Assembly (NCBI RefSeq): GCF_024580145.1 | Contig: NZ_JANINI010000007.1 | Location: 27,445-91,444, forward strand | Direction of reading: 5' to 3' | DNA: 64,000 nt | From: Methyloversatilis sp. XJ19-49 | GTDB lineage: Bacteria; Pseudomonadota; Gammaproteobacteria; Burkholderiales; Rhodocyclaceae | Shown here: piece after piece, positions 24,128-33,095 of the stretch | Position numbering within the stretch: position 1 is the first letter of the stretch | Layout: each line of letters begins with the position of its first letter | Program-made: the position numbers and the translations under genes | The notes under the pieces: model-generated | Databases searched by the model: none | What the model saw: only the letters and a program-made list of their open reading frames with translations | What the model was told of the DNA's origin: nothing

Positions 24128-25885
24128 TCAGCGGCCGCGCATGAACAGGCGGTCCAGCTCGCCCATGGTGAGCTGGACCCAGGTCGGGCGGCCGTGATTG
24201 CACTGGTCGGCGCGCTCGCAGGCTTCCATGTCGCGCAGCAGCGCGTTCATTTCCGGCAGCGCCAGCAGACGGTTGGCACGCACCGCGCCATGGCAGGCCA
24301 TCGTCGCGAGCAGTTCATTGCGCCGGCGCTCGACCACCTGGCTGGCTGGCGCCTCGCGCAACTCTTCCAGCAGCGCGCGCAACAGCGCGGCGGTATCGGC
24401 GCGCGCCAGAAGCGCCGGTACGGCACGCACCATCAATTCGTTCGGCCCGGCCTGGCCGATATCGAAGCCGAGCTTTTCGAGCACGTCGGCGTACTCGAAG
24501 GCGGTCGCCACCTCGCGCGCACTCATCGACAGCATGGCCGGAATCAGCAGCCGCTGTACGGCCGGCGCGCCCTCGAGCACCTTCTTCAACTGTTCGTACA
24601 GGATGCGTTCGTGCGCCGCGTGCATATCCACCAGCACCAGGCCGGCGCTGTTCTGGGCCAGCACATACACGCCCTGCAACTGGGCGAGCGCAAAGCCGAG
24701 CGGTGGACCGGACTCGGTCGGCAGGTCCGCCAGGCCCGCAGCCACCGCATTCGGCGCGTGGGCCAGACCGTCGGATCGAACGAAATCGAAGTAGCGCGCC
24801 AGCGGTTGCTCGACGCCCCGACCCTGCTGCATCGGCCAGCCGGATTGCAACGGCGGCGATTGGAAGGCATCCGCACCGCCCGCATGTGCAGTGACCTGCT
24901 CGGCCATCTGCGTCGACAGCGCCAGTGCGCGCTCGACCGCGTGGAACACGAACTGGTGAATGCCGCGCGCCTCGCGAAAGCGCACTTCGGTCTTGGCCGG
25001 ATGCACGTTCACATCGACCGCGCGCGGATCGAGTTCGATGAACACGACGTACGCCGGGTGGCGCGCACCGTGCAGCACGTCGGCGTAGGCCTCGCGCAGC
25101 GCGTGCGCGAGCAGGCGGTCGCGCACGAAACGGCCATTGACGAAGCAGTACTGGGCGTCGCGCCCGGCGCGCGAAAACGCCGGCTGGGCGACGAAGCCCG
25201 ATATCCGGAGCGTGCCGGCATCGGCCTCGACCGGGCGCGCATGCTGCATGAACTCGTCGCCGAGCAGCGCACGCACGCGGCTTGCCATGTCGGCCACCGG
25301 CAGGCGCTGCGTGACGCGACCGTTGTGCTGCAGCTGGAAGGCGACCTGCGGCACCGACAGCGCGATGCGCCGGAACACGTCGTCGCAGTGGCCGTACTCG
25401 GTCTGTTCGGTGCGCAGGAACTTGCGCCGGGCCGGAGTGTTGTAATAGAGGTCGGCGACGTCGACCACGGTGCCGGCATCGAGTGCGGCAGGTTCCGGCG
25501 CGCTGCCGGCATCGATCCGCCAGGCGTGCGGCGAACCGGTCTGCCGGCTGGTGATGACCACCCGGGCCACACTGGCGATCGACGCCAGTGCCTCGCCGCG
25601 GAAACCCATGGTGGCCACCGCTTCGAGATCGTCGAGCGAGGCGATCTTGGAGGTGGCATGCCGGGCCAGCGCCAGCGGCAGGTCTTCCGGCGGCATGCCG
25701 CAGCCGTCGTCAGCCACCCGCAGGCGCTTCACCCCACCGGCTTCAAGCTGCACGCGGATGTCGCGGCTGCCGGCGTCGAGACTGTTTTCCAGCAATTCCT
25801 TCAGCACCGACGCGGGGCGCTCGACCACCTCGCCGGCGGCAATCTGGCTGATCAGGAGGTCGGGCAGCAGCTGGATCGAAGGCAT
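24128..25885 (-). CDS. mutL: DNA mismatch repair protein MutL (endonuclease type)
   Basis: 585 residues. GHKL ATPase motifs: [60 protein letters not shown] and GEALASI. The C-terminal dimerisation domain contains [12 protein letters not shown], which fits the D(M/Q)HAx2Ex4E metal-binding endonuclease motif, so this MutL should nick DNA itself, as expected for bacteria without MutH. A later CHGAVRA and [17 protein letters not shown] end the protein as in Neisseria-like MutL. Overlaps operonically with miaA. Confidence 0.96.
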   Translation of the reverse strand: MPSIQLLPDLLISQIAAGEVVERPASVLKELLENSLDAGSRDIRVQLEAGGVKRLRVADDGCGMPPEDLPLALARHATSKIASLDDLEAVATMGFRGEALASIASVARVVITSRQTGSPHAWRIDAGSAPEPAALDAGTVVDVADLYYNTPARRKFLRTEQTEYGHCDDVFRRIALSVPQVAFQLQHNGRVTQRLPVADMASRVRALLGDEFMQHARPVEADAGTLRISGFVAQPAFSRAGRDAQYCFVNGRFVRDRLLAHALREAYADVLHGARHPAYVVFIELDPRAVDVNVHPAKTEVRFREARGIHQFVFHAVERALALSTQMAEQVTAHAGGADAFQSPPLQSGWPMQQGRGVEQPLARYFDFVRSDGLAHAPNAVAAGLADLPTESGPPLGFALAQLQGVYVLAQNSAGLVLVDMHAAHERILYEQLKKVLEGAPAVQRLLIPAMLSMSAREVATAFEYADVLEKLGFDIGQAGPNELMVRAVPALLARADTAALLRALLEELREAPASQVVERRRNELLATMACHGAVRANRLLALPEMNALLRDMEACERADQCNHGRPTWVQLTMGELDRLFMRGR

Positions 25886-25974
25886 GCGCAGGCACAGAAC
25901 AGGGGCGGGCGTCGATTTTACGGGCCGTCACAGGCATCCGCTATCATCCGGGCTCGAATTCAACGCGACGCACC

Positions 25975-26631
25975 ATGGAACTGCTCACCACCTTCATCGA
26001 CATCATGCTGCACCTGGACAAGCATCTGGCCATGCTGGTCGCACAGTACGGTGCCTGGGTCTACGCCATCCTTTTCCTCATCGTGTTCTGTGAAACCGGT
26101 CTGGTGGTGACGCCCTTCCTGCCCGGCGATTCGCTGCTGTTCGTCGCCGGTGCGATCGCTGCGGCCGGCGGCATGCACATCGGCCTGCTGATCGTGCTGC
26201 TGATCATCGCAGCCGTGCTGGGCGACGCGGTGAATTACGCGGTGGGCGCCTGGTGCGGCCCGCGGGTGTTCAAGTGGGAAAATTCGCGTTTCTTCAATCG
26301 CACGGCGTTCGATCGCACACATGCGTTCTACGAGAAGCACGGCGGCAAGACCATCATCATCGCGCGCTTCATGCCGCTGATCCGCACCTTTGCGCCCTTC
26401 GTGGCCGGTGTGGCGCAGATGAGCTACCCGCGCTTCGCGATGTTCAACATCACGGGCGCCATCATCTGGGTGGTGTCGCTGGCGCTGGCCGGTTACTGGT
26501 TCGGCAATCTGCCCTGGGTGAAGGAAAACCTGACGCTGGTGATTCTGGCGATCATCGCGATATCGCTCGCACCCCTGGCAGTCGCATGGGTGCGCGCGAA
26601 GTTCGGGCCGGCTTCGGGAAATCCAGTCTGA
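25975..26631 (+). CDS. DedA family membrane protein
   Basis: 218 residues. The DedA/SNARE-associated domain is clear: FCETGLVVTPFLPGDSLLFVAG, the amphipathic E-x3-R-type region GRFMPLIRTFAPFVAG (here ARFMPLIRTFAPFVAGVAQM) and FNITGAIIWVVSLALAGYWFG. Four to five membrane segments. DedA proteins act as undecaprenyl-phosphate or lipid flippases and support membrane potential homeostasis. Divergent from mutL; the C-terminal 80 bases overlap the convergent hypothetical gene. Confidence 0.93.
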   Translation: MELLTTFIDIMLHLDKHLAMLVAQYGAWVYAILFLIVFCETGLVVTPFLPGDSLLFVAGAIAAAGGMHIGLLIVLLIIAAVLGDAVNYAVGAWCGPRVFKWENSRFFNRTAFDRTHAFYEKHGGKTIIIARFMPLIRTFAPFVAGVAQMSYPRFAMFNITGAIIWVVSLALAGYWFGNLPWVKENLTLVILAIIAISLAPLAVAWVRAKFGPASGNPV

Positions 26632-27079
26632 TGCGCGGCCAGCAGGCTTCGAGCGCGAAACTGTAGCGTTCGGCGCCCGCCACGATGACCACCACACCGG
26701 CGCGTTGCACGTCGGCCAGCAGACGCTCGGCGCGCAGACTGGCCACTCCGCCGCCGACCCGGCCGAACGCGCCCTCGGCGCCATCCCCCAGATGAAGATA
26801 GAGCAGAGCAGCCTGGCGGCGCGCCTGCTGCAGCGACGGTCGCCACTGTTCGGCGCTGATCGGCTCGTCGTTGGCCGCCTCGAGTTCAACGCGCATCAGC
26901 GGCTGGTCACGCAACCGGGCGAGCGCCATCGCCAGCGCATCGCACTGGACGTCGCGCCCGCCGCACAGCAGCACGCCGCCGTGGTCGGCCCGCATCAGGG
27001 TGCGCAGCAGCTGGCCGAAGCGACGGCTGCCTGCCTTGACGCCCGGAGCGCGCACACGCTCGAGTTGTTCCATTTTCAT
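26552..27079 (-). CDS. Hypothetical protein, P-loop-like remnant
   Basis: 175 residues from the ATG at 27079. The segment RRFGQLLRTLMRADHGGVLLCGGRDVQ followed by QAALLYLHLGDGAEGAFG and AGVVVIVAGAERYSFALE has the alternation of an AAA+ ATPase of the NtrC type, but the Walker A lysine and Walker B acids are not evident. Its end overlaps the dedA 3' end by 80 bases, so the last 25 residues are probably run-on. I see no closer relative. It may be a degenerate activator-domain protein; existence itself is only moderately likely. Confidence 0.45.
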   Translation of the reverse strand: MKMEQLERVRAPGVKAGSRRFGQLLRTLMRADHGGVLLCGGRDVQCDALAMALARLRDQPLMRVELEAANDEPISAEQWRPSLQQARRQAALLYLHLGDGAEGAFGRVGGGVASLRAERLLADVQRAGVVVIVAGAERYSFALEACWPRIRLDFPKPARTSRAPMRLPGVRAISR

Positions 27080-27173
27080 GGTTGATGTACGGAGGTTCTG
27101 GGACTTGCTGGTCCGCACGCCGCGGGTGCGTCGCGCGCCCAAACCGGGCCCGGGTTGTCGTACGCTGTCGGTC

Positions 27174-27908
27174 ATGAGTGCTATGACAGCCTGTAAAACG
27201 ATTGTGCGCGTGCTGTGTTGCGCCGCGATAGCCAACTGGATCACGGGCTGCGGCAGCACCGGCCAGAAACCCGCGCCAGCGGCTGATTCCATGCATCCTA
27301 AACAGATTGTTAAAAGTGATATCGACCGCGTACTCGAAGCGCATCACCGGGAAATATTCGCCAGCCTGGAACGGCTGGCCGACAAGCTGTACCGCCGCAA
27401 CCCGCGCGAGTGGCGGCGCGCCGGGCTGAACAGTCGGGAAGAAGCGCTGGCCAGACTGTTCAATGCCGACCGCGGCTGGCAGCTGGCGGAGTTCGAAGGC
27501 AAGCGCGACATCGAAGTGATGCGGCTGGCCTTTTCGGCCGATTTCGCAGGCGACCGGGTGGCAGCGCTGATCGTCGGCATGGGCGGCATGATCCAGACAG
27601 CGTGGGCCGACCGGACCGAGCTGTTCATCATGGATGAACTCGATCCACAGGCGCTGTCGAACTGCGCACGCAATGTCGAGATTTCGGCGTGGAAGCTGGC
27701 GCAATCGCGCGACGCCGCAGGCGACTTGCTGCTGCTGTCGAACGAAATCGGGGCCGATGGCGTGCGCAACCTCAGCTTCGAGCGAGAAATGGGCAAGATG
27801 ATCGGCTGGCTCGACATGAGTTCGCAGATCGTGGCCGACAAGAACCGGCGCGTGGTCACGCGCATCCTGCAGTCGCTGGCGACCGCGGTGTTCCTGCCGG
27901 TCAGATAG
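27174..27908 (+). CDS. Predicted lipoprotein, function unknown
   Basis: 244 residues from the ATG at 27174 (ATG at 27183 is an alternative). The N-terminus TIVRVLCCAAIANWITGCGS is a lipoprotein signal with lipobox ITGC. The mature part starts with a lysine/proline linker and an amphipathic helical region (SDIDRVLEAHHREIFASLERLADKLYRRNPREW), then a compact domain with AALIVGMGGMIQTAW and a C-terminal ends MIGWLDMSSQIVADKNRRVV. No motif I can name. Probably attached to the inner or outer membrane. The next gene, purN, starts 60 bases downstream and has its own promoter space. Confidence 0.72.
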   Translation: MSAMTACKTIVRVLCCAAIANWITGCGSTGQKPAPAADSMHPKQIVKSDIDRVLEAHHREIFASLERLADKLYRRNPREWRRAGLNSREEALARLFNADRGWQLAEFEGKRDIEVMRLAFSADFAGDRVAALIVGMGGMIQTAWADRTELFIMDELDPQALSNCARNVEISAWKLAQSRDAAGDLLLLSNEIGADGVRNLSFEREMGKMIGWLDMSSQIVADKNRRVVTRILQSLATAVFLPVR

Positions 27909-27967
27909 GCAGGCGCCGCGTCGGGCGGTGATAATCCGCCCTTGAATCCTCCTACCGACAGCCCCGA

Positions 27968-28609
27968 ATGACATCCGTCGTCATCCTGATTTCCGGACGC
28001 GGCAGCAATATGCGCTCCATCGTCGACGCCGGCCTGCCGGCGGACATCCGCGCCGTGATCAGCAACCGGCCCGACGCCGCCGGCCTAGCGTACGCGCGCG
28101 ACCGCAACATCGCGACCGAGGTGGTCGATCACACCGCCTATCCCGACCGCACCGCCTTCGACGCTGCGCTTGCCACCTGCATTGATCGCCATGCCCCGGA
28201 TCTGGTCGTGCTCGCCGGCTTCATGCGCATCCTGACGCCCGGCTTCGTCGAGCACTATCGCGGCCGCATGATCAACATCCACCCATCGCTGCTGCCGGCC
28301 TTCACCGGGCTGCACACGCACCGACGCGCCATCGAGGCGGGTTGCCGGGTGGCCGGCGTCACGGTGCATTTCGTGACCGGCGAACTCGACGGCGGACCGA
28401 TCATCGCCCAGGCGGCGGTACCGGTGCTGGCGGGCGATACCGACACCACGCTGGCCGCACGCGTGCTGGTGCAGGAGCATGTGCTTTACCCGCAGGTGGT
28501 GCGCTGGTTCGTCGACGGCCGGCTCGCGCTGCACGAAGGCCGCGCCGTGCTGCGCGGCGACACCACGCCGGACAGCGCCACGCTGTGCGTTCCGAGCGCG
28601 GATGTCTGA
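27968..28609 (+). CDS. purN: Phosphoribosylglycinamide formyltransferase PurN
   Basis: 213 residues. Formylates GAR with 10-formyl-THF in purine synthesis. The N-terminal phosphate loop is ISGRGSNMRSIV; catalytic Asn and His lie in MINIHPSLLPAFTGLHTHRRA, and the Asp in GELDGGPIIAQAAV completes the triad. Full length. Its stop overlaps the ATG of the DUF3108 gene (28602) by eight bases; a purN-DUF3108 pair is common in betaproteobacteria. Confidence 0.96.
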   Translation: MTSVVILISGRGSNMRSIVDAGLPADIRAVISNRPDAAGLAYARDRNIATEVVDHTAYPDRTAFDAALATCIDRHAPDLVVLAGFMRILTPGFVEHYRGRMINIHPSLLPAFTGLHTHRRAIEAGCRVAGVTVHFVTGELDGGPIIAQAAVPVLAGDTDTTLAARVLVQEHVLYPQVVRWFVDGRLALHEGRAVLRGDTTPDSATLCVPSADV

Positions 28610-29804
28610 ACCACTGAACCGATCCCGGCTGCTTTTCGCACTGGCCGTTTCGGTGCTGCTGCACCTTCTGCTGGCCGGCGGGCTGCGCAGCTTCGATCAC
28701 GAGCGCCTGCCGGACGAGCGCCGCACGATACGCGCGGCGCTGCTTGCGCCGCCGGACCCACCGTCACCGAAAACCGAGCCGACGCCCCCACCGGTCGCCG
28801 AAGCCACGCCTGTGCCGGTGCAGACGCCCAAGCGCCCGCCAAGGCCGCGCAGCCCGAAGCCGGAGCCGGTGGCGCTGCCCGAGCCTGAGCCCGAGCTGCC
28901 ACCGCAGCCCACGCCGAGCGACGATCCGGTGACGGATGACGGCGAGAGCCAAGACGCCATCGGCGATCGAGAACTCCTGGACCGGGCGATCGCCGAAGGT
29001 GCAGTGCCCGATCGTGACGACACGGCCAGCCTGACACCGCAGCGTGCCCTGGTCAGCGAAGCAAGACTGGAGTTCGCGGTGTTCCGCGGCGAGCTCGAGA
29101 TCGGGGAAACCCGCTATCACTGGGTGCACGATGGCAGCGACTACGAGATGGATCAGATTACCGAGACGACCGGCCTGGCCGGCCTGCTCAAGCCACTGCG
29201 CGTCGAACAGCGCAGCACCGGCGAAGTGACGACCGACGGTCTGAAACCGCTGCGCTATGTGTCGCGAGCGACGCAGGGCAGGGCGACCGAGGAAGAGGTG
29301 GTGTTCGACTGGGACGGCAATCGGGTTATGCTGCGCGCCGGCACCAAGCAGTCTGAGCATCCGCTGTCGGCCGGTGCGCAGGACATGTTGAGCCTGTGGC
29401 TGGAGATCATCTGGCGCGCGCAATACGGCGGCGACTTCGATTTCACGCTGGCGACCGGCAAGCGCTACACACCGCGCTGGTTCGTGGCCGACCCGGAACT
29501 GGGCAGCCTCGATACCGCTATCGGTCGCCAGCTGGTCAAGCGGCTGCAGGCGCGCGCGCAGCCAGGAGACAACCAGATCGAAGTCTGGCTGGCGCCGAAT
29601 CTGCGCTGGCTGCCGGTACTGATCCGCTTCACCGATCGCAAGGGCGATGTGTACGACCAGCGCGTGCGCCTGATCGAGTATGAAAACCTGAGCCTGCGCG
29701 CCGGCACTGCCGCCGCCGGAACGACTGCGCCCTTCGGCGACCCGGTCGATCCGCCACCCCGATACGAGCCGGCGGAAGAACCCGCCAACCCCTACCTGCG
29801 ATGA
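28602..29804 (+). CDS. DUF3108 envelope protein with TonB-like N-terminus
   Basis: 400 residues. An N-terminal helix (LLFALAVSVLLHLLLAGGL) precedes a Pro/Lys/Glu-rich linker (residues 50-110, PEPEPELPPQPTPSDDPV) such as TonB and TolA use to cross the periplasm. The C-terminal DUF3108 domain (about 145-370) starts EARLEFAVFRGELEIGETRYHW and includes GLKPLRYVSRATQG. Function unknown; probably a periplasmic beta-rich protein tied to the envelope. Overlaps purN before it and the RNA methyltransferase after it (ATGA), so part of a five-gene operon. Confidence 0.85.
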   Translation: MSEPLNRSRLLFALAVSVLLHLLLAGGLRSFDHERLPDERRTIRAALLAPPDPPSPKTEPTPPPVAEATPVPVQTPKRPPRPRSPKPEPVALPEPEPELPPQPTPSDDPVTDDGESQDAIGDRELLDRAIAEGAVPDRDDTASLTPQRALVSEARLEFAVFRGELEIGETRYHWVHDGSDYEMDQITETTGLAGLLKPLRVEQRSTGEVTTDGLKPLRYVSRATQGRATEEEVVFDWDGNRVMLRAGTKQSEHPLSAGAQDMLSLWLEIIWRAQYGGDFDFTLATGKRYTPRWFVADPELGSLDTAIGRQLVKRLQARAQPGDNQIEVWLAPNLRWLPVLIRFTDRKGDVYDQRVRLIEYENLSLRAGTAAAGTTAPFGDPVDPPPRYEPAEEPANPYLR

Positions 29805-31102
29805 AACCGACCGAAAAACTGATAGACAGCACCGCCGACGTCCTTAGCCGGATGCTGCGTTTCGAACACACCGCCGACAGCGTGCTGTCGGCCCACTTCC
29901 GCGATCAGCGGGCGCTGCAGTCGCGCGAGCGCGCCTTCGTCGCCGAGCATGCCTACCTGGTGCTGCGCCGTCTGCGCTGGCTGCGCGCCGTGGCGGGCGA
30001 GAACGCCGGTGCGCGCAAGCTGCTGATCACCGCGCTGGCGCGCATCGAAGGTCTCGGACACAAGTTTCTCGCACCGCTGATTTCGCGCAACGAGGCGCAA
30101 TGGCTGGAAACGCTGGCGCCGACCGCCGACACCGAACTGTCGCTGGGGGAACGCACCGACCTGCCCGACTGGGTGATCGAGCGCCTGCTGACGCAGATGG
30201 ACGAAGCATCGCTGCTGTCGCTGGCGCGCGCGCTGAACACGCAGGCACCGCTCGACCTGCGCGTCAACCTGATGAAAAGCGACATCGAAGCGGTCACCGC
30301 GACGCTCACCAACAACGGTCTGACCGTTACACCCGGGCGCTTTTCGCCGTGGGCGCTGCGTCTGGGCGAGCGTCCGTCGCTGACCAAGAATCCGCTGTAC
30401 GAGAAGGGCATCATCGAGGTGCAGGACGAAGGCAGTCAGCTGCTGGCGCTGCTGCTCGCGCCCAAGCGCGGCGAAATGGTGGTCGATTTCTGCGCCGGCG
30501 CCGGTGGCAAGACGCTGGCGCTGGGCGCGATGATGCGTTCGACCGGGCGGCTGTACGCCTTCGATGTGTCGGAAAAGCGGCTGATCAAGATGCGCCCGCG
30601 GGTCGCGCGCTCCGGTCTGTCGAACATCCATCCGGTATTGATTGACAGCGAGAACGACATCAAGGTGAAGCGACTGGCCGGCAAGATCGACCGCGTACTG
30701 GTCGATGCGCCCTGCTCCGGTCTGGGCACGCTGCGCCGCAATCCGGACCTGAAGTGGCGCCAGACGCCGACTGCGGTCGAGGAACTGGTGGTCAAGCAGG
30801 GCGCCATTCTGGCCGGCGCGGCGCGGCTGGTGAAACCGGGCGGCCGTCTGGTCTATGCGACCTGCAGCCTGCTCGACGCGGAAAACCGCTGCGTGATCGA
30901 CACCTTCCTGGCCAGCCATCCGGACTTCGTGCGCCTGCCGGCAAACGAAATCCTCGCCGCCGGCCGGATCGATCTGGACACCGGCATCGATCTCGAACTG
31001 CGCCCCGACATCCATGGCACCGACGGCTTCTACGCCGCGGTGATGGAGCGGCGCGCTCCGAACAGCGCAGCCACCACCCCGGAGACGGTCGATGAAGCGT
31101 GA
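29801..31102 (+). CDS. RsmB-like RNA cytosine-C5 methyltransferase
   Basis: 433 residues. The catalytic domain (about 200-420) has motif I VVDFCAGAGGKTLALGAMM, motif IV with one catalytic Cys in DAPCSGLGTLRRNPDLKW and motif VI with the other in YATCSLLDAEN, i.e. the two-cysteine mechanism of m5C RNA methyltransferases. The N-terminal NusB-like helical domain (LSAHFRDQRALQSRERAFVAE) fits RsmB, which modifies C967 of 16S rRNA, but betaproteobacteria also carry a longer RsmB elsewhere, so the target may be other RNA. Overlaps neighbours on both sides. Confidence 0.87.
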   Translation: MKPTEKLIDSTADVLSRMLRFEHTADSVLSAHFRDQRALQSRERAFVAEHAYLVLRRLRWLRAVAGENAGARKLLITALARIEGLGHKFLAPLISRNEAQWLETLAPTADTELSLGERTDLPDWVIERLLTQMDEASLLSLARALNTQAPLDLRVNLMKSDIEAVTATLTNNGLTVTPGRFSPWALRLGERPSLTKNPLYEKGIIEVQDEGSQLLALLLAPKRGEMVVDFCAGAGGKTLALGAMMRSTGRLYAFDVSEKRLIKMRPRVARSGLSNIHPVLIDSENDIKVKRLAGKIDRVLVDAPCSGLGTLRRNPDLKWRQTPTAVEELVVKQGAILAGAARLVKPGGRLVYATCSLLDAENRCVIDTFLASHPDFVRLPANEILAAGRIDLDTGIDLELRPDIHGTDGFYAAVMERRAPNSAATTPETVDEA

Positions 31103-31697
31103 TCTGCGTGCGCCCCTCATGGCTGCCGCCCTGCTGATCGCTGGCCTGCTGGCAGGCGGTACGGTGCAGGCGGGCCCGGCGCTGCCGGCCGAAGGCAAGG
31201 TCGAAGTCGGTTTCGCGCCGTGGGACGACGTCGAGCGGCTGGTCATGGACCAGATCGACGGCGCGAAACAGGCGGTATATGTGCAGGCCTACATGCTGAC
31301 CAGCCGGCACATCGCCAAGACACTGATCGCGGCGCACGAGCGCGGCATCAAGGTCGAAGTGATCGCTGACCGCGAAAAGGTGCTGAAGGACGAATACAGC
31401 GCACTGCCCCGGGTCGCCGGTCACGGCGTGCCACTGTGGCTGGATGGTGCCTACAGCGCGGCGCACAGCAAGGTGATGATCATCGACCCGGACGGCAAGG
31501 ATCCGGTGGTGGTGACCGGCTCCTACAATTTCAGCGTGGCGGGCAAGTCGAAGAATGCCGAGAACGTGCTGGTGCTGAGCGGCCAGCGTGCGCTCGCTGC
31601 TATATATATGCAGAACTGGAAGCGCCACCGCGCCCAGTCGGTCAGTTTTGCAGATGCGGTGCAGGAAACCCTGCGCGGTGAAGCAGTAACCCCCTGA
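31092..31697 (+). CDS. Exported phospholipase D-family nuclease (single HKD)
   Basis: 201 residues; start ATG overlaps the preceding gene by 11 bases. A signal peptide (MAAALLIAGLLAGGTVQAGP) is followed by one PLD repeat: AHSKVMIIDPDGKDPVVVTG then SYNFSVAGKSKNAEN, i.e. H-x-K-x4-D and G-S-x-N. Single-HKD proteins such as Nuc dimerise to cut DNA without metal ions, mainly in the periplasm. A phospholipase role is less likely. It is part of the purN-to-mscS operon; nothing in the neighbours fixes its role. Confidence 0.88.
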   Translation: MKRDLRAPLMAAALLIAGLLAGGTVQAGPALPAEGKVEVGFAPWDDVERLVMDQIDGAKQAVYVQAYMLTSRHIAKTLIAAHERGIKVEVIADREKVLKDEYSALPRVAGHGVPLWLDGAYSAAHSKVMIIDPDGKDPVVVTGSYNFSVAGKSKNAENVLVLSGQRALAAIYMQNWKRHRAQSVSFADAVQETLRGEAVTP

Positions 31698-31702
31698 TCC
31701 AC

Positions 31703-33019
31703 ATGAACGACCTGTCTTTCGACGCATTGATGGCGGTGCTGGCGCTCGACAGCACGCGACTGGAGTTGGGCGTCATCTCGGCCTGCCTCGTACTGGCTGG
31801 TCTGTTTGCGCGTCACATGATCGGGCGCCAGCGTGCCGAAGTGCTGGCCAACGGCAACGAAGTATTGAGCAACGCAGCACGGCTGGGCCGGGCCGGCCTG
31901 CAGCGGCTGATGTTCCCGCTTGCCGGCATTCTGCTGCTCGCGCTGGCGCGCGGCGCATTCGCCCTGCTGCACCAGACGCCGGTACTGATGCATCTGGTGA
32001 TCGCCATGCTGGTGGCGATGGGCGTCATCCGGCTCATCGTGTATGCGCTGCGCCAGGTGTTTGCGCCGGCCGGCTGGCTGAGCACCTTCGAGGTATTGAT
32101 CGTGCTGGCGATCTGGACCGCCTGGGCGATGCACGCGCTGGACATCCTGCCCGAAGTGATCGACTGGCTGGACAGCCAGCAGATCACGCTGGGCAAGCAG
32201 AAGCTGACGATGTGGACGCTGCTGCAGGGCGGTGCCTGGGTGCTGATGACGCTGATCGCGTCCGTCTGGCTGTCGGGATCGGTCGAGCGCAAGCTGATGC
32301 GGGCGCCGATAGACAGCAATCTGCGCATCGTGCTGGCGCGGGTGGCGAAGGTCGCGCTGGTGCTGCTTGGGCTGATCATCACGCTGCCGCTGGTCGGCAT
32401 CGACCTGACCGCACTGTCGGTGTTCGGCGGTGCGCTTGGCGTGGGTCTGGGCTTTGGTCTGCAGAAGATCATGGCCAACTACGTGTCGGGCTTCATCCTG
32501 CTGCTCGACCGCTCGATCCGCATCGGCGACCTCATTTCGGTCGGCGCCGACCGGGGCCAGGTCACCCAGATCACCACGCGCTATACGGTTGTGCGCAGCC
32601 TGTCGGGGGTCGAATCCATCATCCCGAACGAACTTCTGATCAGTTCGGTGGTGCAGAACGAAGGCCTGTCGGACCGGCAGGTGCGCATCGGCATTGCGGT
32701 ACAGGTCAGTTACAGCGACGACGTACCGGCCGCTCTGGCCATCCTGCAGGACGCCGCACTGACCCAGGAGCGGGTGTTGAAATCGCCCGCCCCGGCGGCC
32801 TTTCTCCACTCCTTCGGCGACTCGGGCATCAACCTCGAGCTGGGCATCTGGATCGCCGACCCGGAAGGGGGGGCGCTCGGACTGCGCTCGGCCATCCAGC
32901 TCGAAATACTCGAACGTTTCCGTGCCGCGGGTATTGAAATACCGTTCCCGCAACGCGAACTGAGGATCATGCGCGACCGGAACCCTTCGGCCCCGCCGGC
33001 CGATGTCACGAACACTTGA
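31703..33019 (+). CDS. MscS-family mechanosensitive ion channel
   Basis: 438 residues, beginning five bases after the PLD gene. Five or more membrane helices; the pore-lining MscS signature is LTALSVFGGALGVGLGFGLQKI, followed by ANYVSGFILLLDRSIRIGD and the beta domain GVESIIPNELLISSVVQN. C-terminal alpha-beta domain is normal in size. N-terminal extension (residues 1-190) is hydrophobic and typical of the larger MscK/YnaI-like types. Releases osmolytes at hypo-osmotic shock. Ends the operon. Confidence 0.9.
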   Translation: MNDLSFDALMAVLALDSTRLELGVISACLVLAGLFARHMIGRQRAEVLANGNEVLSNAARLGRAGLQRLMFPLAGILLLALARGAFALLHQTPVLMHLVIAMLVAMGVIRLIVYALRQVFAPAGWLSTFEVLIVLAIWTAWAMHALDILPEVIDWLDSQQITLGKQKLTMWTLLQGGAWVLMTLIASVWLSGSVERKLMRAPIDSNLRIVLARVAKVALVLLGLIITLPLVGIDLTALSVFGGALGVGLGFGLQKIMANYVSGFILLLDRSIRIGDLISVGADRGQVTQITTRYTVVRSLSGVESIIPNELLISSVVQNEGLSDRQVRIGIAVQVSYSDDVPAALAILQDAALTQERVLKSPAPAAFLHSFGDSGINLELGIWIADPEGGALGLRSAIQLEILERFRAAGIEIPFPQRELRIMRDRNPSAPPADVTNT

Positions 33020-33095
33020 CGCGGCGCAAATTGACCGCGGGCCCGGCTCGCGTAGAATCCGTAGCTTGACCTTCGCTTTACCGAGAAAGACCTGA

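Noticed and set aside
24035..26110. 691-codon frame on the plus strand
   Set aside because: Antisense of mutL and the miaA start; no family resemblance.
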